Source: Blautia sp. (GTDB taxonomy: Bacteria > Bacillota > Clostridia > Lachnospirales > Lachnospiraceae). Taken from it: a stretch of 12,833 nucleotides of DNA. The stretch spans positions 1 to 12,833 of the forward strand of contig JAFOJB010000489.1 in the NCBI GenBank assembly GCA_017420455.1. Direction: 5' to 3'. A program made the position numbers and the translations under genes. Shown in pieces: positions 1 through 7,545 of the stretch. The notes under the pieces were generated by a model. It saw nothing but the letters and a program-made list of their open reading frames with translations, had not been told where the DNA came from and searched no databases. Each line of letters starts with the position of its first letter. The first letter of the stretch is position 1.

Positions 1-113
1 ACAACGTGCTTTGTCCCTGGAAAGGAGGGAAAGCGGCCAAAGCCAACAGGTAACAAAAGCCTTAAACATGGCAGATGGACTGCCGGCATCGTTTTGCTAA
101 AAGGAGGTAATCC
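1..113 (+). other. Leader or intergenic DNA before the first GH3 gene
   Basis: No gene can be assigned here. One plus-strand frame runs from the window edge to a TAA at 51-53 and could be the tail of an upstream gene, but about 16 residues are too few to identify. Another frame stays open to a TGA at 115-117 that overlaps the next ATG; its residues look non-coding. A small stem (GGCAG 70-74 with CTGCC 80-84) precedes a short T-run, too weak to call a terminator. AAAGGAGG lies just before the ATG at 114. No convincing promoter is visible, so the first GH3 gene may be transcribed from beyond the left edge. Confidence 0.35.
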
Positions 114-3110
114 ATGAAATCGATCATTACCAACCTGCTTGGCCCCGTATTCTATGGTATGGGCGTCAGCGAAGCAGATTTTGCATCCTATCTTACTTCC
201 TGCATGGGTTATGTTTATGCAGTACTCGCAGCACTGGTGGTACTTATCCTGGTACTGATCCTGGCGCACAAGGCAAAAAAAGGCACCCGCGCATTTATCC
301 GTTTATCTTCTCTGGCAGCATTTATCGCTGCCATCGCACTTATCGCAAATCTTGTAGTAACAGGCCCCTTAAAGACAAATATCACCACATTTCTTGCCGG
401 ATCCAAGGTTGAACTGAAAGAGGAGACCATCGCGGACAGCAAGGATGTGATCAGGCGCGTAGGCGAGGAAGGACTGGTCCTGGTGAAGAACGAAGGCCTT
501 CTTCCTCTGGAAGCCGGAAATATCAATGTATTCGGCTGGGGCTCCACCAACCCGATCCTCGGCGGAACCGGTTCTGGCTCTTCGGATGGTTCCTCGGCGG
601 TGGGCATTCTGGCCTCGCTCTCAGACGCGGGGTTTAAGACCAACGAGTCTCTGACGAAGATCTATAAGGATTACAGGGCGGACCGGCCGGTCGTAGCCAT
701 GCAGTCCCAGGACTGGACCCTTCCGGAGCCGACCGTGGATGTCTACACGGACAGCGTCATGAGTGAGGCGAAGGATTTCTCAGATACAGCCGTCATCGTC
801 ATCAGCCGTTCCGGCGGTGAAGGCGCAGATCTTCCCGTAGATATGTACGGCGTCATCCATGGAACCTACAATATCGCATCCGAGGTTTCCGTGGTCCCGG
901 ATCATTTTGGATACTATAACGCAACGTATACGAACAATGGCGATTATGATGACTTTGAAGAGGGAGAGCACTATCTGGAGCTTTCTGTAACCGAAGAGAA
1001 CATGGTAGAAAAGGTGTGCTCCGAGTTTGAAAATGTCGTCGTTGTCATCAATGCCAACAACGCCATGGAGCTTGGCTGGGTGGACGAGCATGAGCAGATC
1101 AAGGCCGTGATCCTGGCTCCCGGCGCCGGCAATACAGGCCTTTCCGCCCTGGGCGAGATCATGGCCGGAAGCATCAATCCCTCCGGAAGGACTGTGGATA
1201 CTTATGTGAAGGATCTGACAGCGACACCAACCTGGAACAACTTCGGCAACTTTGCGTATACCAATGTGGACGATCTGAAGCAGCAGATTGCCGGGGCGGA
1301 TGGGGCTTATGAAGGAAACATGGCTTTTGTGAACTATGTAGAGGGTATCTATGTAGGATACAAATTCTACGAGACCGCCGCAGAGGAAGGCCTCATCAAA
1401 TATGAGGATGTTGTCCAGTATCCCTTCGGCTATGGTCTGAGCTACACTACCTTCGAGCAGAAGATCGAGAATTTTGCCTTTGACGGAACCAATGTAAACT
1501 TCGACGTGGTCGTCACCAACAAAGGAGATACGGCAGGCAAGGATGTCGTGGAGGTGTACTTTAATCCTCCGTATACCAGCGGCGGCATTGAAAAGGCAAG
1601 CGCCAACCTGGTGGATTTCGCGAAGACCTCCCTGCTGGATGCCGGTGCGTCCGAGACCGTTTCCTTCTCCATTCCGGCAGAGGACATGGCTTCCTACGAC
1701 TCCAACGGCATCAAGGCCGACGGAGGCGGATATATCCTGGAGGCAGGAGAATACAAGGTTTCTGTACGGTCCGATTCTCATACGGTTCTTTCCGAGGAGA
1801 AATTCTCCGTGGACGCGGACGTCATCTATGACGGACGTTCTACCGATCAGGTAAAGGCAGTCAACCAGTTCCAGGATTACGCAAGAGGTGATTTTGAACA
1901 GCTCTCCCGCGCCGATCACTTTAAGAATTACGAGAAGGTGACTGCAGCTCCGGCCAGCTTCGAGATGAGCGCAGAGGTGCGCGCCGCTGTGGAACCGCAG
2001 GTGGTTGGAACCTATGACCCGACACTTTACGACAACGAGGCGGATACGATGCCGACCCTGGGAGCATCCAACGGCCTGGCATTGTTCAGCATGTACGGCA
2101 AGTCCTATGATGATCCGGACTGGGAGACCCTGCTCGATCAGCTTTCCTTCGACGATATGGCTCTGATGATCAACCTGGGCGGCTGGCAGACAGCTCAGAT
2201 CCCCTCTGTAGGAAAGATCGGAACCTCCGACTGCGATGGACCGGCAGGTCTTTCGAACTTTATCACCGGCGCGTATGGTACCGCGTATCCCTCTGAGGTT
2301 CTGATGGCTCAGACCTGGAACAAGGAGCTCCTGGAGGAGATGGGTACAAAAATGGGTCAGGAATATTCGGACGCCAACAACTACGGCTGGTACGGACCTG
2401 CCATGAATACCCACAGAAATGCCTTCGCAGGGCGTAACTTCGAGTATTATTCCGAGGACGGAGTCCTGGCCGGAAAGCTTGCCTCGGCAGAGATCAACGG
2501 CGCGGCAGCCAAGGGGCTTTATCCGTATATCAAGCATTTCGCGCTGAACGACCAGGAGGGCAACCGCTGCTCCTTCCTGCTGACCTTTGCGGACGAGCAG
2601 GCGATCCGGGAGATTTATCTGAAGCCCTTCGAGCTGGCAGTCAAGAACTATACCGGAACCCCCATCGCCGCCATGTCCGCTTTCAACTGGATCGGAACGC
2701 AGCCGTGCTGCTCCAATGCGAACCTGCTGAAAAATGTTCTTCGCGATGAGTGGGGCTTTGTAGGAATGGTGGAGACCGACTATGACGGTTCCTATGGCTA
2801 CATGATCTCCGATAAGTGCGTCAGGAACGGAAACGACCTGATGCTTGGCTTTGCTTCCGCAGCCTCCAACCAGTTCACCGACAACAGCGCAACGGCGACC
2901 CTCGCCATGAGACAGGCCTGCAAGAATATCCTGTATACCGTCGGAAATTCCGGCTACTATGCAGTAGAAAGCGATCCTGCGGCCTCCGGCTCCAACGCTC
3001 TTACAGCTCTGCTGAAGAAGATCGACATCCCGCTGGGAGCTGCTCTTGTAGTGCTTGAAGCTCTGTTTATCCTCGTCTGGAGAAAGAGCAGAAAGAAATA
3101 CGCAGAATGA
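114..3110 (+). CDS. Membrane-anchored GH3 glycoside hydrolase with permuted domain order
   Basis: Probable beta-glucosidase or related exo-glycosidase of family GH3, 998 aa, with its domains in swapped order. Two membrane helices come first (about residues 33-54 and 63-86), separated by a basic loop. The GH3 C-terminal-type domain follows (about 110-447), starting at EEGLVLVKNEGLLPLE and holding GGEGADLP, whose E236 is the candidate acid/base. A fibronectin III-like domain (about 461-556), a linker and then the TIM barrel (about 666-955) come next. The barrel shows SDCDGPAGL, GRNFEYYSED, KHFALND (K807, H808) and ETDYDG, with D889 as the likely nucleophile where many relatives have SDW. A third membrane helix (about 969-991) ends in a basic tail. 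Positive loop charges place both catalytic domains outside the cell, anchored at both ends. The ATG is set by AGGAGG 6 nt upstream. Permuted GH3 enzymes are known from Butyrivibrio and Ruminococcus; the substrate here is not determined. Confidence 0.9.
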   Translation: MKSIITNLLGPVFYGMGVSEADFASYLTSCMGYVYAVLAALVVLILVLILAHKAKKGTRAFIRLSSLAAFIAAIALIANLVVTGPLKTNITTFLAGSKVELKEETIADSKDVIRRVGEEGLVLVKNEGLLPLEAGNINVFGWGSTNPILGGTGSGSSDGSSAVGILASLSDAGFKTNESLTKIYKDYRADRPVVAMQSQDWTLPEPTVDVYTDSVMSEAKDFSDTAVIVISRSGGEGADLPVDMYGVIHGTYNIASEVSVVPDHFGYYNATYTNNGDYDDFEEGEHYLELSVTEENMVEKVCSEFENVVVVINANNAMELGWVDEHEQIKAVILAPGAGNTGLSALGEIMAGSINPSGRTVDTYVKDLTATPTWNNFGNFAYTNVDDLKQQIAGADGAYEGNMAFVNYVEGIYVGYKFYETAAEEGLIKYEDVVQYPFGYGLSYTTFEQKIENFAFDGTNVNFDVVVTNKGDTAGKDVVEVYFNPPYTSGGIEKASANLVDFAKTSLLDAGASETVSFSIPAEDMASYDSNGIKADGGGYILEAGEYKVSVRSDSHTVLSEEKFSVDADVIYDGRSTDQVKAVNQFQDYARGDFEQLSRADHFKNYEKVTAAPASFEMSAEVRAAVEPQVVGTYDPTLYDNEADTMPTLGASNGLALFSMYGKSYDDPDWETLLDQLSFDDMALMINLGGWQTAQIPSVGKIGTSDCDGPAGLSNFITGAYGTAYPSEVLMAQTWNKELLEEMGTKMGQEYSDANNYGWYGPAMNTHRNAFAGRNFEYYSEDGVLAGKLASAEINGAAAKGLYPYIKHFALNDQEGNRCSFLLTFADEQAIREIYLKPFELAVKNYTGTPIAAMSAFNWIGTQPCCSNANLLKNVLRDEWGFVGMVETDYDGSYGYMISDKCVRNGNDLMLGFASAASNQFTDNSATATLAMRQACKNILYTVGNSGYYAVESDPAASGSNALTALLKKIDIPLGAALVVLEALFILVWRKSRKKYAE

Positions 3111-3143
3111 TCTTTTTCTGCGATGAGAGTTTTCTGACTGATC

Positions 3144-3195
3144 TGACTTAAGTCATGGGCTGCCCGGGGGCCTTCTCAGGCCGCCAGGGCAGCCT
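3144..3195 (+). repeat. Palindrome and stem-loop between the two GH3 genes
   Basis: The 112-nt gap between the GH3 genes holds a perfect 12-bp palindrome, TGACTTAAGTCA (3144-3155). A GC-rich hairpin follows directly: GGCTGCCC (3158-3165) pairs with GGGCAGCC (3187-3194), with further GGCC/GGCC pairing inside. No T-run follows, so it is not a standard intrinsic terminator. It could stabilise or segment the operon mRNA, and the palindrome could be an operator. Both roles are inference. Confidence 0.5.
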
Positions 3196-3222
3196 GGTAT
3201 ATGCAAAGTAAGGAAAAGGAAA

Positions 3223-5649
3223 ATGAAACATCAGGAGACTATTTCAAAATTATCACTGGAGGAAAAGTGTTATCTGCTTTCCGGCAGGGATTTCTGGTCT
3301 ACCTGCAGCATCGGGGCAAAGGGAATTCCGAGTATTACTCTGTCTGACGGGCCGCACGGCATCCGTAAGCAGGAAGGGGCAGGAGACCAGCTGGGTCTGA
3401 ACGGCTCGATCCCGGCCACATGTTTTCCGACAGCTGCGACGATTGCCAACTCCTGGGATCCCGGGCTTGGTGAAGAAATAGGCAGAAACCTGGGAGAGGA
3501 GGCTGCCTGCCAGGAAGTGGCGGTCCTTCTGGGGCCTGGCATGAATATCAAGAGAAGTCCGTTATGCGGCCGGAATTTTGAATATTTTTCAGAGGATCCA
3601 TATCTTGCCGGGAAGATGGCTGCCGGATATATCCGGGGAATTCAGGAAAACGGCGTATCGGCCTGCCCCAAGCATTTCGCGGCCAATAATACCGAGCTGA
3701 GACGCCAGGCCTCCAACTCTGTTGTGGACGAGAGGACCTTCCGGGAAATCTATCTGACAGGATTCGAGATCGCCGTAAAGGAAGCGGATCCGAAGAGCAT
3801 CATGTCCTCCTACAACGAGATCAACGGCGTGTATGCCAATGAAAATGCGCATCTTCTCCAGGAGATCCTCCGGGATCAGTGGGGCTTCCAGGGCTTTGTG
3901 GTATCGGACTGGGGCGCCGGAAACAATTTCGTGGAAGGCGTAAGGGCAGGCTCTCATCTGGAAATGCCCACCACCGGCGGGGACTCGGCAGAACAGCTGA
4001 TCCGTGCCGTCCGGGAAGGGAAGATCGAGGAGAGCATGGTGGACCGCCGTGTCGATGAACTGCTGTCTGTGGTCTTTTCTACCCATCAGGCCATGGAAGC
4101 TGCCAAAGGGAAAAGCTTTGATGTGGAGGCGCATCACGCTGTGGCCAGAAAGGCCTGTGAGCAGAGCGTTGTGCTTCTGAAAAATGAGGACGGGATCCTT
4201 CCTCTGAAGAAGGGAACCCGGGTCGCCCTGATCGGCGATTTTGCGGAGGAACCCCGTTATCAGGGAGCAGGCTCGTCGGTTGTAAACCCCACGAAGCTGG
4301 ATTCCTGCAGAAAGGTGATCGGTGATTTCCCACTGGAGGTCGTGGGCTTTGAAAAGGGATATCCCCGTGTCGGAGCGGGAGATCCTGCCCTTCGCGCAGC
4401 TGCTGTGGAGCTGGCAAAGAAGGCGGAGGTGGTCCTTCTGTACCTGGGGCTGGACGAAATTTCGGAATCCGAGGGTCTGGACCGCCCCAATATGAAGCTC
4501 CCCGAAAGCCAGACCGCTCTCCTGAAGGAGGTGGCCGCGGCAAACGGGAATGTCGTGGTTGTCATGGCTGCGGGCTCTGCGGTGGAGATGCCCTGGCTTG
4601 GCTCCTGCAAGGCTCTGGTGCACGGGTATCTGTGCGGCCAGGCCGGCGCATCCGCCATTCTCCGGGTAATCATGGGAGACGTGAACCCCTCCGGAAAGCT
4701 TTCGGAGAGTTATCCCCTGTCCTATGAGGATGTATCCTCCCGGCCGTATTTTCCTGCGAAGGAAAGAAGCGTGGAGTACCGGGAAGGCCTGTATGTAGGC
4801 TACCGCTACTATGAGACGGCCGGAAAGCCGGTGCTGTTCCCCTTCGGCTTCGGCCTGTCTTATACAGAATTCAGTTACAGTAATCTCAGGGCTTCGGAGA
4901 AAGAAGCGGCCTTCACCATCACGAATACCGGCAGCCGGGATGGAGCAGAGGTGGCTCAGCTGTATGTCTCAGCGGTATCACCGAAGATCTACCGTCCGAA
5001 GAAGGAGCTGAAGGGCTTTGCCAAGGTATTCCTGAAAGCCGGCGAGAGCAGGGAGGTTGTCATCCCGCTGGATGACAAGGCCTTCCGTTATTTCAACACA
5101 AAGACAGACCGGTTCGAGATCGACGGCGGAGAATATGACCTGCTGGTGGGAGCAAGCGTATCCGATATCCGGCTGACAGAGAGGATCAGGATTGCAGGGA
5201 CAGAAGCGCCTCTTCCCTGTGAGCTTTCAGACCTTCCTTCCTATGCCTCCGCAGATATCCTTGCGGTTTCTGACGCGGAATTCACGACCCTCCTCGGGCA
5301 CGAGATTCCGGATGGAAGCTGGAAGAAGAAACTGGGCATGAACGACGCCATTGCGCAGCTGTATTATGCAAGGAGCCTGAAGGCGAGACTCATTGGGAAG
5401 ATCATGCAGAATATGCTGAATTCCAGTATGAAAAAGGGAAAACCGGACCTGAATATCATTTTTGTCACAAACATGCCCTTCCGCGCCATCGGAAAAATGG
5501 CCGGCGGCATGGTGAGTCAGGAAATGTGCGAGTCCATCGTGACCATTGTAAACGGACACGCCATCGCCTTCTTTAAAGGTCTGGGGGGAATCATCGCCGG
5601 CTTCTTCCGGCAGAGAAAGGTCCAGAAGAAGGCGAAACGCATTCAGTGA
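3223..5649 (+). CDS. GH3 beta-glucosidase, canonical domain order
   Basis: Probable beta-glucosidase (GH3, 808 aa) releasing terminal sugars from beta-glycosides; exact specificity unknown. No signal peptide or clear membrane helix is seen at the N-terminus, so it should act in the cytoplasm. The TIM barrel (about 1-285) shows LSDGPHGIR, GRNFEYFSEDP, KHFAANNTE and VVSDWG, with D229 as nucleophile. The GH3 C-terminal domain (about 306-550) has QSVVLLKNEDGILPL and ESEGLDR, with E417 the probable acid/base. A fibronectin III-like domain follows (about 555-645). An extra tail of about 150 residues (650-808) includes TNMPFRAIGKMAGG and a hydrophobic, basic end; comparable tails occur in other clostridial GH3 proteins, but I know no function for them. 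The ribosome site is a weak AAGGAAAAGGAAA before the ATG. It lies 112 nt after the permuted GH3 gene in the same direction, so the pair is probably co-transcribed. Confidence 0.93.
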   Translation: MKHQETISKLSLEEKCYLLSGRDFWSTCSIGAKGIPSITLSDGPHGIRKQEGAGDQLGLNGSIPATCFPTAATIANSWDPGLGEEIGRNLGEEAACQEVAVLLGPGMNIKRSPLCGRNFEYFSEDPYLAGKMAAGYIRGIQENGVSACPKHFAANNTELRRQASNSVVDERTFREIYLTGFEIAVKEADPKSIMSSYNEINGVYANENAHLLQEILRDQWGFQGFVVSDWGAGNNFVEGVRAGSHLEMPTTGGDSAEQLIRAVREGKIEESMVDRRVDELLSVVFSTHQAMEAAKGKSFDVEAHHAVARKACEQSVVLLKNEDGILPLKKGTRVALIGDFAEEPRYQGAGSSVVNPTKLDSCRKVIGDFPLEVVGFEKGYPRVGAGDPALRAAAVELAKKAEVVLLYLGLDEISESEGLDRPNMKLPESQTALLKEVAAANGNVVVVMAAGSAVEMPWLGSCKALVHGYLCGQAGASAILRVIMGDVNPSGKLSESYPLSYEDVSSRPYFPAKERSVEYREGLYVGYRYYETAGKPVLFPFGFGLSYTEFSYSNLRASEKEAAFTITNTGSRDGAEVAQLYVSAVSPKIYRPKKELKGFAKVFLKAGESREVVIPLDDKAFRYFNTKTDRFEIDGGEYDLLVGASVSDIRLTERIRIAGTEAPLPCELSDLPSYASADILAVSDAEFTTLLGHEIPDGSWKKKLGMNDAIAQLYYARSLKARLIGKIMQNMLNSSMKKGKPDLNIIFVTNMPFRAIGKMAGGMVSQEMCESIVTIVNGHAIAFFKGLGGIIAGFFRQRKVQKKAKRIQ

Positions 5650-5689
5650 GACAACGTTTACACCTTGTATTGGGAGGAGGTATTTGCTT

Positions 5690-6241
5690 ATGAGTAATTT
5701 TGCGGAAAAGCATCCCAAGGCAGCGCAGTGGATCCGTGAGGGCGGGCTTTTCCTGATCTTCAGCTATGTGGTTACATTTCTGAAATGGGGGCTTCTCACC
5801 TTTCTGCCCGGATTATTCCACAGCTTTGTGGGAGATGTGGCCTGGAACTGGCCCGGCATCAACGTCAAGGTCATGGATGTCCCTCTGACACTGTCCGTCA
5901 TCGGAAACAGCCTCGCGGATGGAGGACTGGCCTTTACCCTGGCTAATTTCACCTCGATCATCATCGGTGAGTGCATTAACTTCCCATTGCAGAGAAATGT
6001 AACCTTCCGCAGCAAAGGGCCGGTAGTAAAGCAGGTAATCTGTCACTTCGCCGGTGCGCTGGGCGTATTCTTCATCATGAATCTCTTTACCTGTATCTGG
6101 AATCCGGTGACGGCGGCCTTCAACGTTCCCGACGGCATCCGGAACATTGTGACCACCGTGGTTACCGGCGGCGTATCCATGATCATTATCTTCGCCATCG
6201 ACAAAACCATCTTCTCCCCGGGCTTCGGGAAGAAGAAATAA
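5690..6241 (+). CDS. GtrA-like small membrane protein
   Basis: A 183-residue membrane protein with about four hydrophobic segments (near residues 16-40, 60-95, 115-140 and 150-172). The stretch INFPLQRNVTFRSKG matches the NF-x2-xR-x-TFR signature of the GtrA family (PF04138), placed as usual after the second helix. Family members often act with glycosyltransferases that use polyprenyl-phosphate-linked sugars, some as presumed flippases, but many have no assigned role. I chose the ATG at 5690, after GGGAGGAGG (5672-5680), over the in-frame TTG six bases earlier. The gene follows the second GH3 gene by 40 nt and is probably the last of the operon, since a strong terminator lies 47 nt downstream. 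No glycosyltransferase gene adjoins it here, so its partner is unknown. Confidence 0.72.
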   Translation: MSNFAEKHPKAAQWIREGGLFLIFSYVVTFLKWGLLTFLPGLFHSFVGDVAWNWPGINVKVMDVPLTLSVIGNSLADGGLAFTLANFTSIIIGECINFPLQRNVTFRSKGPVVKQVICHFAGALGVFFIMNLFTCIWNPVTAAFNVPDGIRNIVTTVVTGGVSMIIIFAIDKTIFSPGFGKKK

Positions 6242-6287
6242 AAGCACCTAAAGAGTCCTGAAGTAAGGAAATCTTTCACGTGACTCC

Positions 6288-6342
6288 AAAAAAAGGGCTG
6301 TGAAAAGCAGAAGGTCTGACTTTGCTTTTCACAGCCCCTTTT
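6288..6342 (+). terminator. Strong intrinsic terminator, probably bidirectional
   Basis: GGGCTGTGAAAAGCA (6295-6309) pairs perfectly with TGCTTTTCACAGCCC (6323-6337), a 15-bp stem with a 13-nt loop. On the plus strand CTTTT follows it. On the minus strand the A-run at 6288-6294 becomes a seven-base T-run. It lies between convergent genes and can end both the GH3/GtrA operon and the minus-strand L,D-transpeptidase transcript. Confidence 0.85.
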
Positions 6343-6354
6343 ATGTGCGATAAA

Positions 6355-6559
6355 GCCGCCAGATGTGCGCCGTGCCTGCAAGAGCGCACACCTGGCGGCG
6401 AACGGTTATCGAAAGGCATGCCCTGGGATGAGGGGCATCGCAGATCGGACAGGGGAGTGTATTTCTCCCCTGCCCGATGCTGCTGTTTTTGCGGAATACA
6501 GGTATCCTGTCCCTGTGACCCGGTGAGTCAGGGGACTTGTCCCCGTACCTGCTGTTTTT
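6355..6559. repeat. Cluster of four stem-loops between convergent genes
   Basis: This gene-free stretch holds four inverted repeats in a row. (1) GCCGCCAGATGTGCGC (6355-6370) pairs with 6384-6399 across 16 positions with one wobble. (2) ATGCCC (6418-6423) pairs with GGGCAT (6433-6438). (3) ATCGGACAGGGGAG (6444-6457) pairs with CTCCCCTGCCCGAT (6465-6478) with one mismatch; its outer arm can instead pair GCATCG (6435-6440) with CGATGC (6475-6480). (4) An imperfect palindrome spans 6501-6549, including GGGGACTTGTCCCC. Elements 3 and 4 are each followed by the same 10-mer TGCTGTTTTT (6481-6490 and 6550-6559). This could be back-up terminators, a REP-like repeat block or a structured RNA. No coding frame here looks real. 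Confidence 0.6.
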
Positions 6560-6573
6560 ATCTGATGCAGTTT

Positions 6574-7344
6574 TTACTGGATCTCCGGGCTTCCGGTCAG
6601 GTTTTCCAGGGTATCGATCACGACGACACAGTCCGGCTGTACCTTCTGCATCACGATCTTCATGATGTTTTCGGGAAGAGCCACGCATCCGCCGGTGTAG
6701 GGCTTCACAGGTCCGAAGCAGTGAAGGAAGATGGCGGAGCCTCTGCCGGGAGTCCCATCTTCATTGAAGCTGATGTTCAGGCAGTACTGATACTGATAAT
6801 CGTAATCCACGATATGCTCGCTGTCGGTCATGTCCAGGTCCGGATACTCCTTGATGTCTACCATCTCGTTGTAATGCATGCCCTCTCTGGCGTCTCCGGA
6901 CCAGTAGGTATCATCGTCTACCTTTATATAAGGGATGGCGCAGCCGGGATCATCGGCAATTCCGAATGCCTTGTTGAAATGATAAACGCCCATCGGCGTC
7001 TGGGCGCAGCCCTCGGCATGCTCCTCATCGGGGCAGAGGCCTCTCTTTCCGACAAAGGCCGGTGTGGAGAGAATCTGCTGCCATTCGCCGTTTTCATTCT
7101 TTTCATGCATGGATACGGTGGCAGTGGTAGTATCCTCCCGCAGTCCTGCGACGACAAAAAGCTGGGTGACTCCTTCTTCCTGGGCAGAGGGAAGCTCCTT
7201 CAGCCAGTCGGGAGATTCCTTCACCTCGTGGACGGAGGCATACAGGCCGTCCTGTGCCGGAGCCTCTGCGGTTTCTGCTCCGGCGAAAGAAGCCAGGCCA
7301 AGTACCAGAGCTGCTGCTGAAATAAGACCGATCATTTTCTTCAT
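6574..7344 (-). CDS. Secreted YkuD-type L,D-transpeptidase
   Basis: Probable L,D-transpeptidase (YkuD/ErfK fold, 256 aa), a class that forms 3-3 peptidoglycan cross-links or attaches proteins to the wall. A signal peptide is clear: a basic MKK start, a hydrophobic core to about residue 20 and likely cleavage after AGA near residue 23. The catalytic domain covers about residues 50-245. Its active-site block reads HCFGPVKPYTGGCVALPE, with C220 as the nucleophile and the preceding histidine in place, as expected from HxxG...GC motifs. An upstream QTPMGVYHF resembles the usual TPxG segment. The ATG at 7344 is chosen because AAGGAGG lies 8-9 nt before it; the longer upstream reading frame has no such support. 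It stands alone on the minus strand, with 316 nt of non-coding DNA before it, and converges on the glycoside operon. Confidence 0.85.
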   Translation of the reverse strand: MKKMIGLISAAALVLGLASFAGAETAEAPAQDGLYASVHEVKESPDWLKELPSAQEEGVTQLFVVAGLREDTTTATVSMHEKNENGEWQQILSTPAFVGKRGLCPDEEHAEGCAQTPMGVYHFNKAFGIADDPGCAIPYIKVDDDTYWSGDAREGMHYNEMVDIKEYPDLDMTDSEHIVDYDYQYQYCLNISFNEDGTPGRGSAIFLHCFGPVKPYTGGCVALPENIMKIVMQKVQPDCVVVIDTLENLTGSPEIQ

Positions 7345-7440
7345 GTTGATGTTCCTCCTTTTTTGATAAAAATATATTTCCGTGGACAACGAGCCATGCG
7401 GCTGCCTGCATTGCAGCCAGGTGCTGTGGTGTGACATGAG

Positions 7441-7476
7441 GCAAAAAGACGGTTCAGCGGGATGAAGTCTTTTTGC
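7441..7476 (-). terminator. Candidate terminator after the thymidine kinase operon
   Basis: GCAAAAAGAC (7441-7450) and GTCTTTTTGC (7467-7476) form a perfect 10-bp inverted repeat, with extra TTCA/TGAA pairing inside after a two-base bulge. Read on the minus strand it resembles an A-tract, GAC-stem, T-tract terminator. It lies about 185 nt past the thymidine kinase stop and 97 nt before the transpeptidase start, so it could separate the two transcripts. GC content of the stem is low, so efficiency is uncertain. Confidence 0.45.
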
Positions 7477-7545
7477 TCTGGATCTATGGATACAGCTTAC
7501 CATATGCATTGTCACAGAAACGGCATACCGGGAAAGAATCCCCTG

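Noticed and set aside
780..2537. Long minus-strand open frame (585 codons) opposite the permuted GH3 gene
   Set aside because: It lies wholly antisense to a clear GH3 enzyme, has no ribosome site and no recognisable domain; GC-biased codon use on the plus strand suppresses stops on the other.
3589..4623. Minus-strand open frame (344 codons) opposite the second GH3 gene
   Set aside because: Antisense shadow of conserved GH3 motifs, with Cys/His/Arg-rich composition and no start signal.
6322..7320. Plus-strand open frame (332 codons) over the terminator and the L,D-transpeptidase gene
   Set aside because: It begins in the terminator and hairpin cluster and runs antisense to a protein with a signal peptide and catalytic HCFG...GGC motif.
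7345..7380. Promoter for the L,D-transpeptidase in the AT-rich stretch before its ribosome site
   Set aside because: TATATT-like sequences are present but no -35 at suitable spacing was found, so no call was made.
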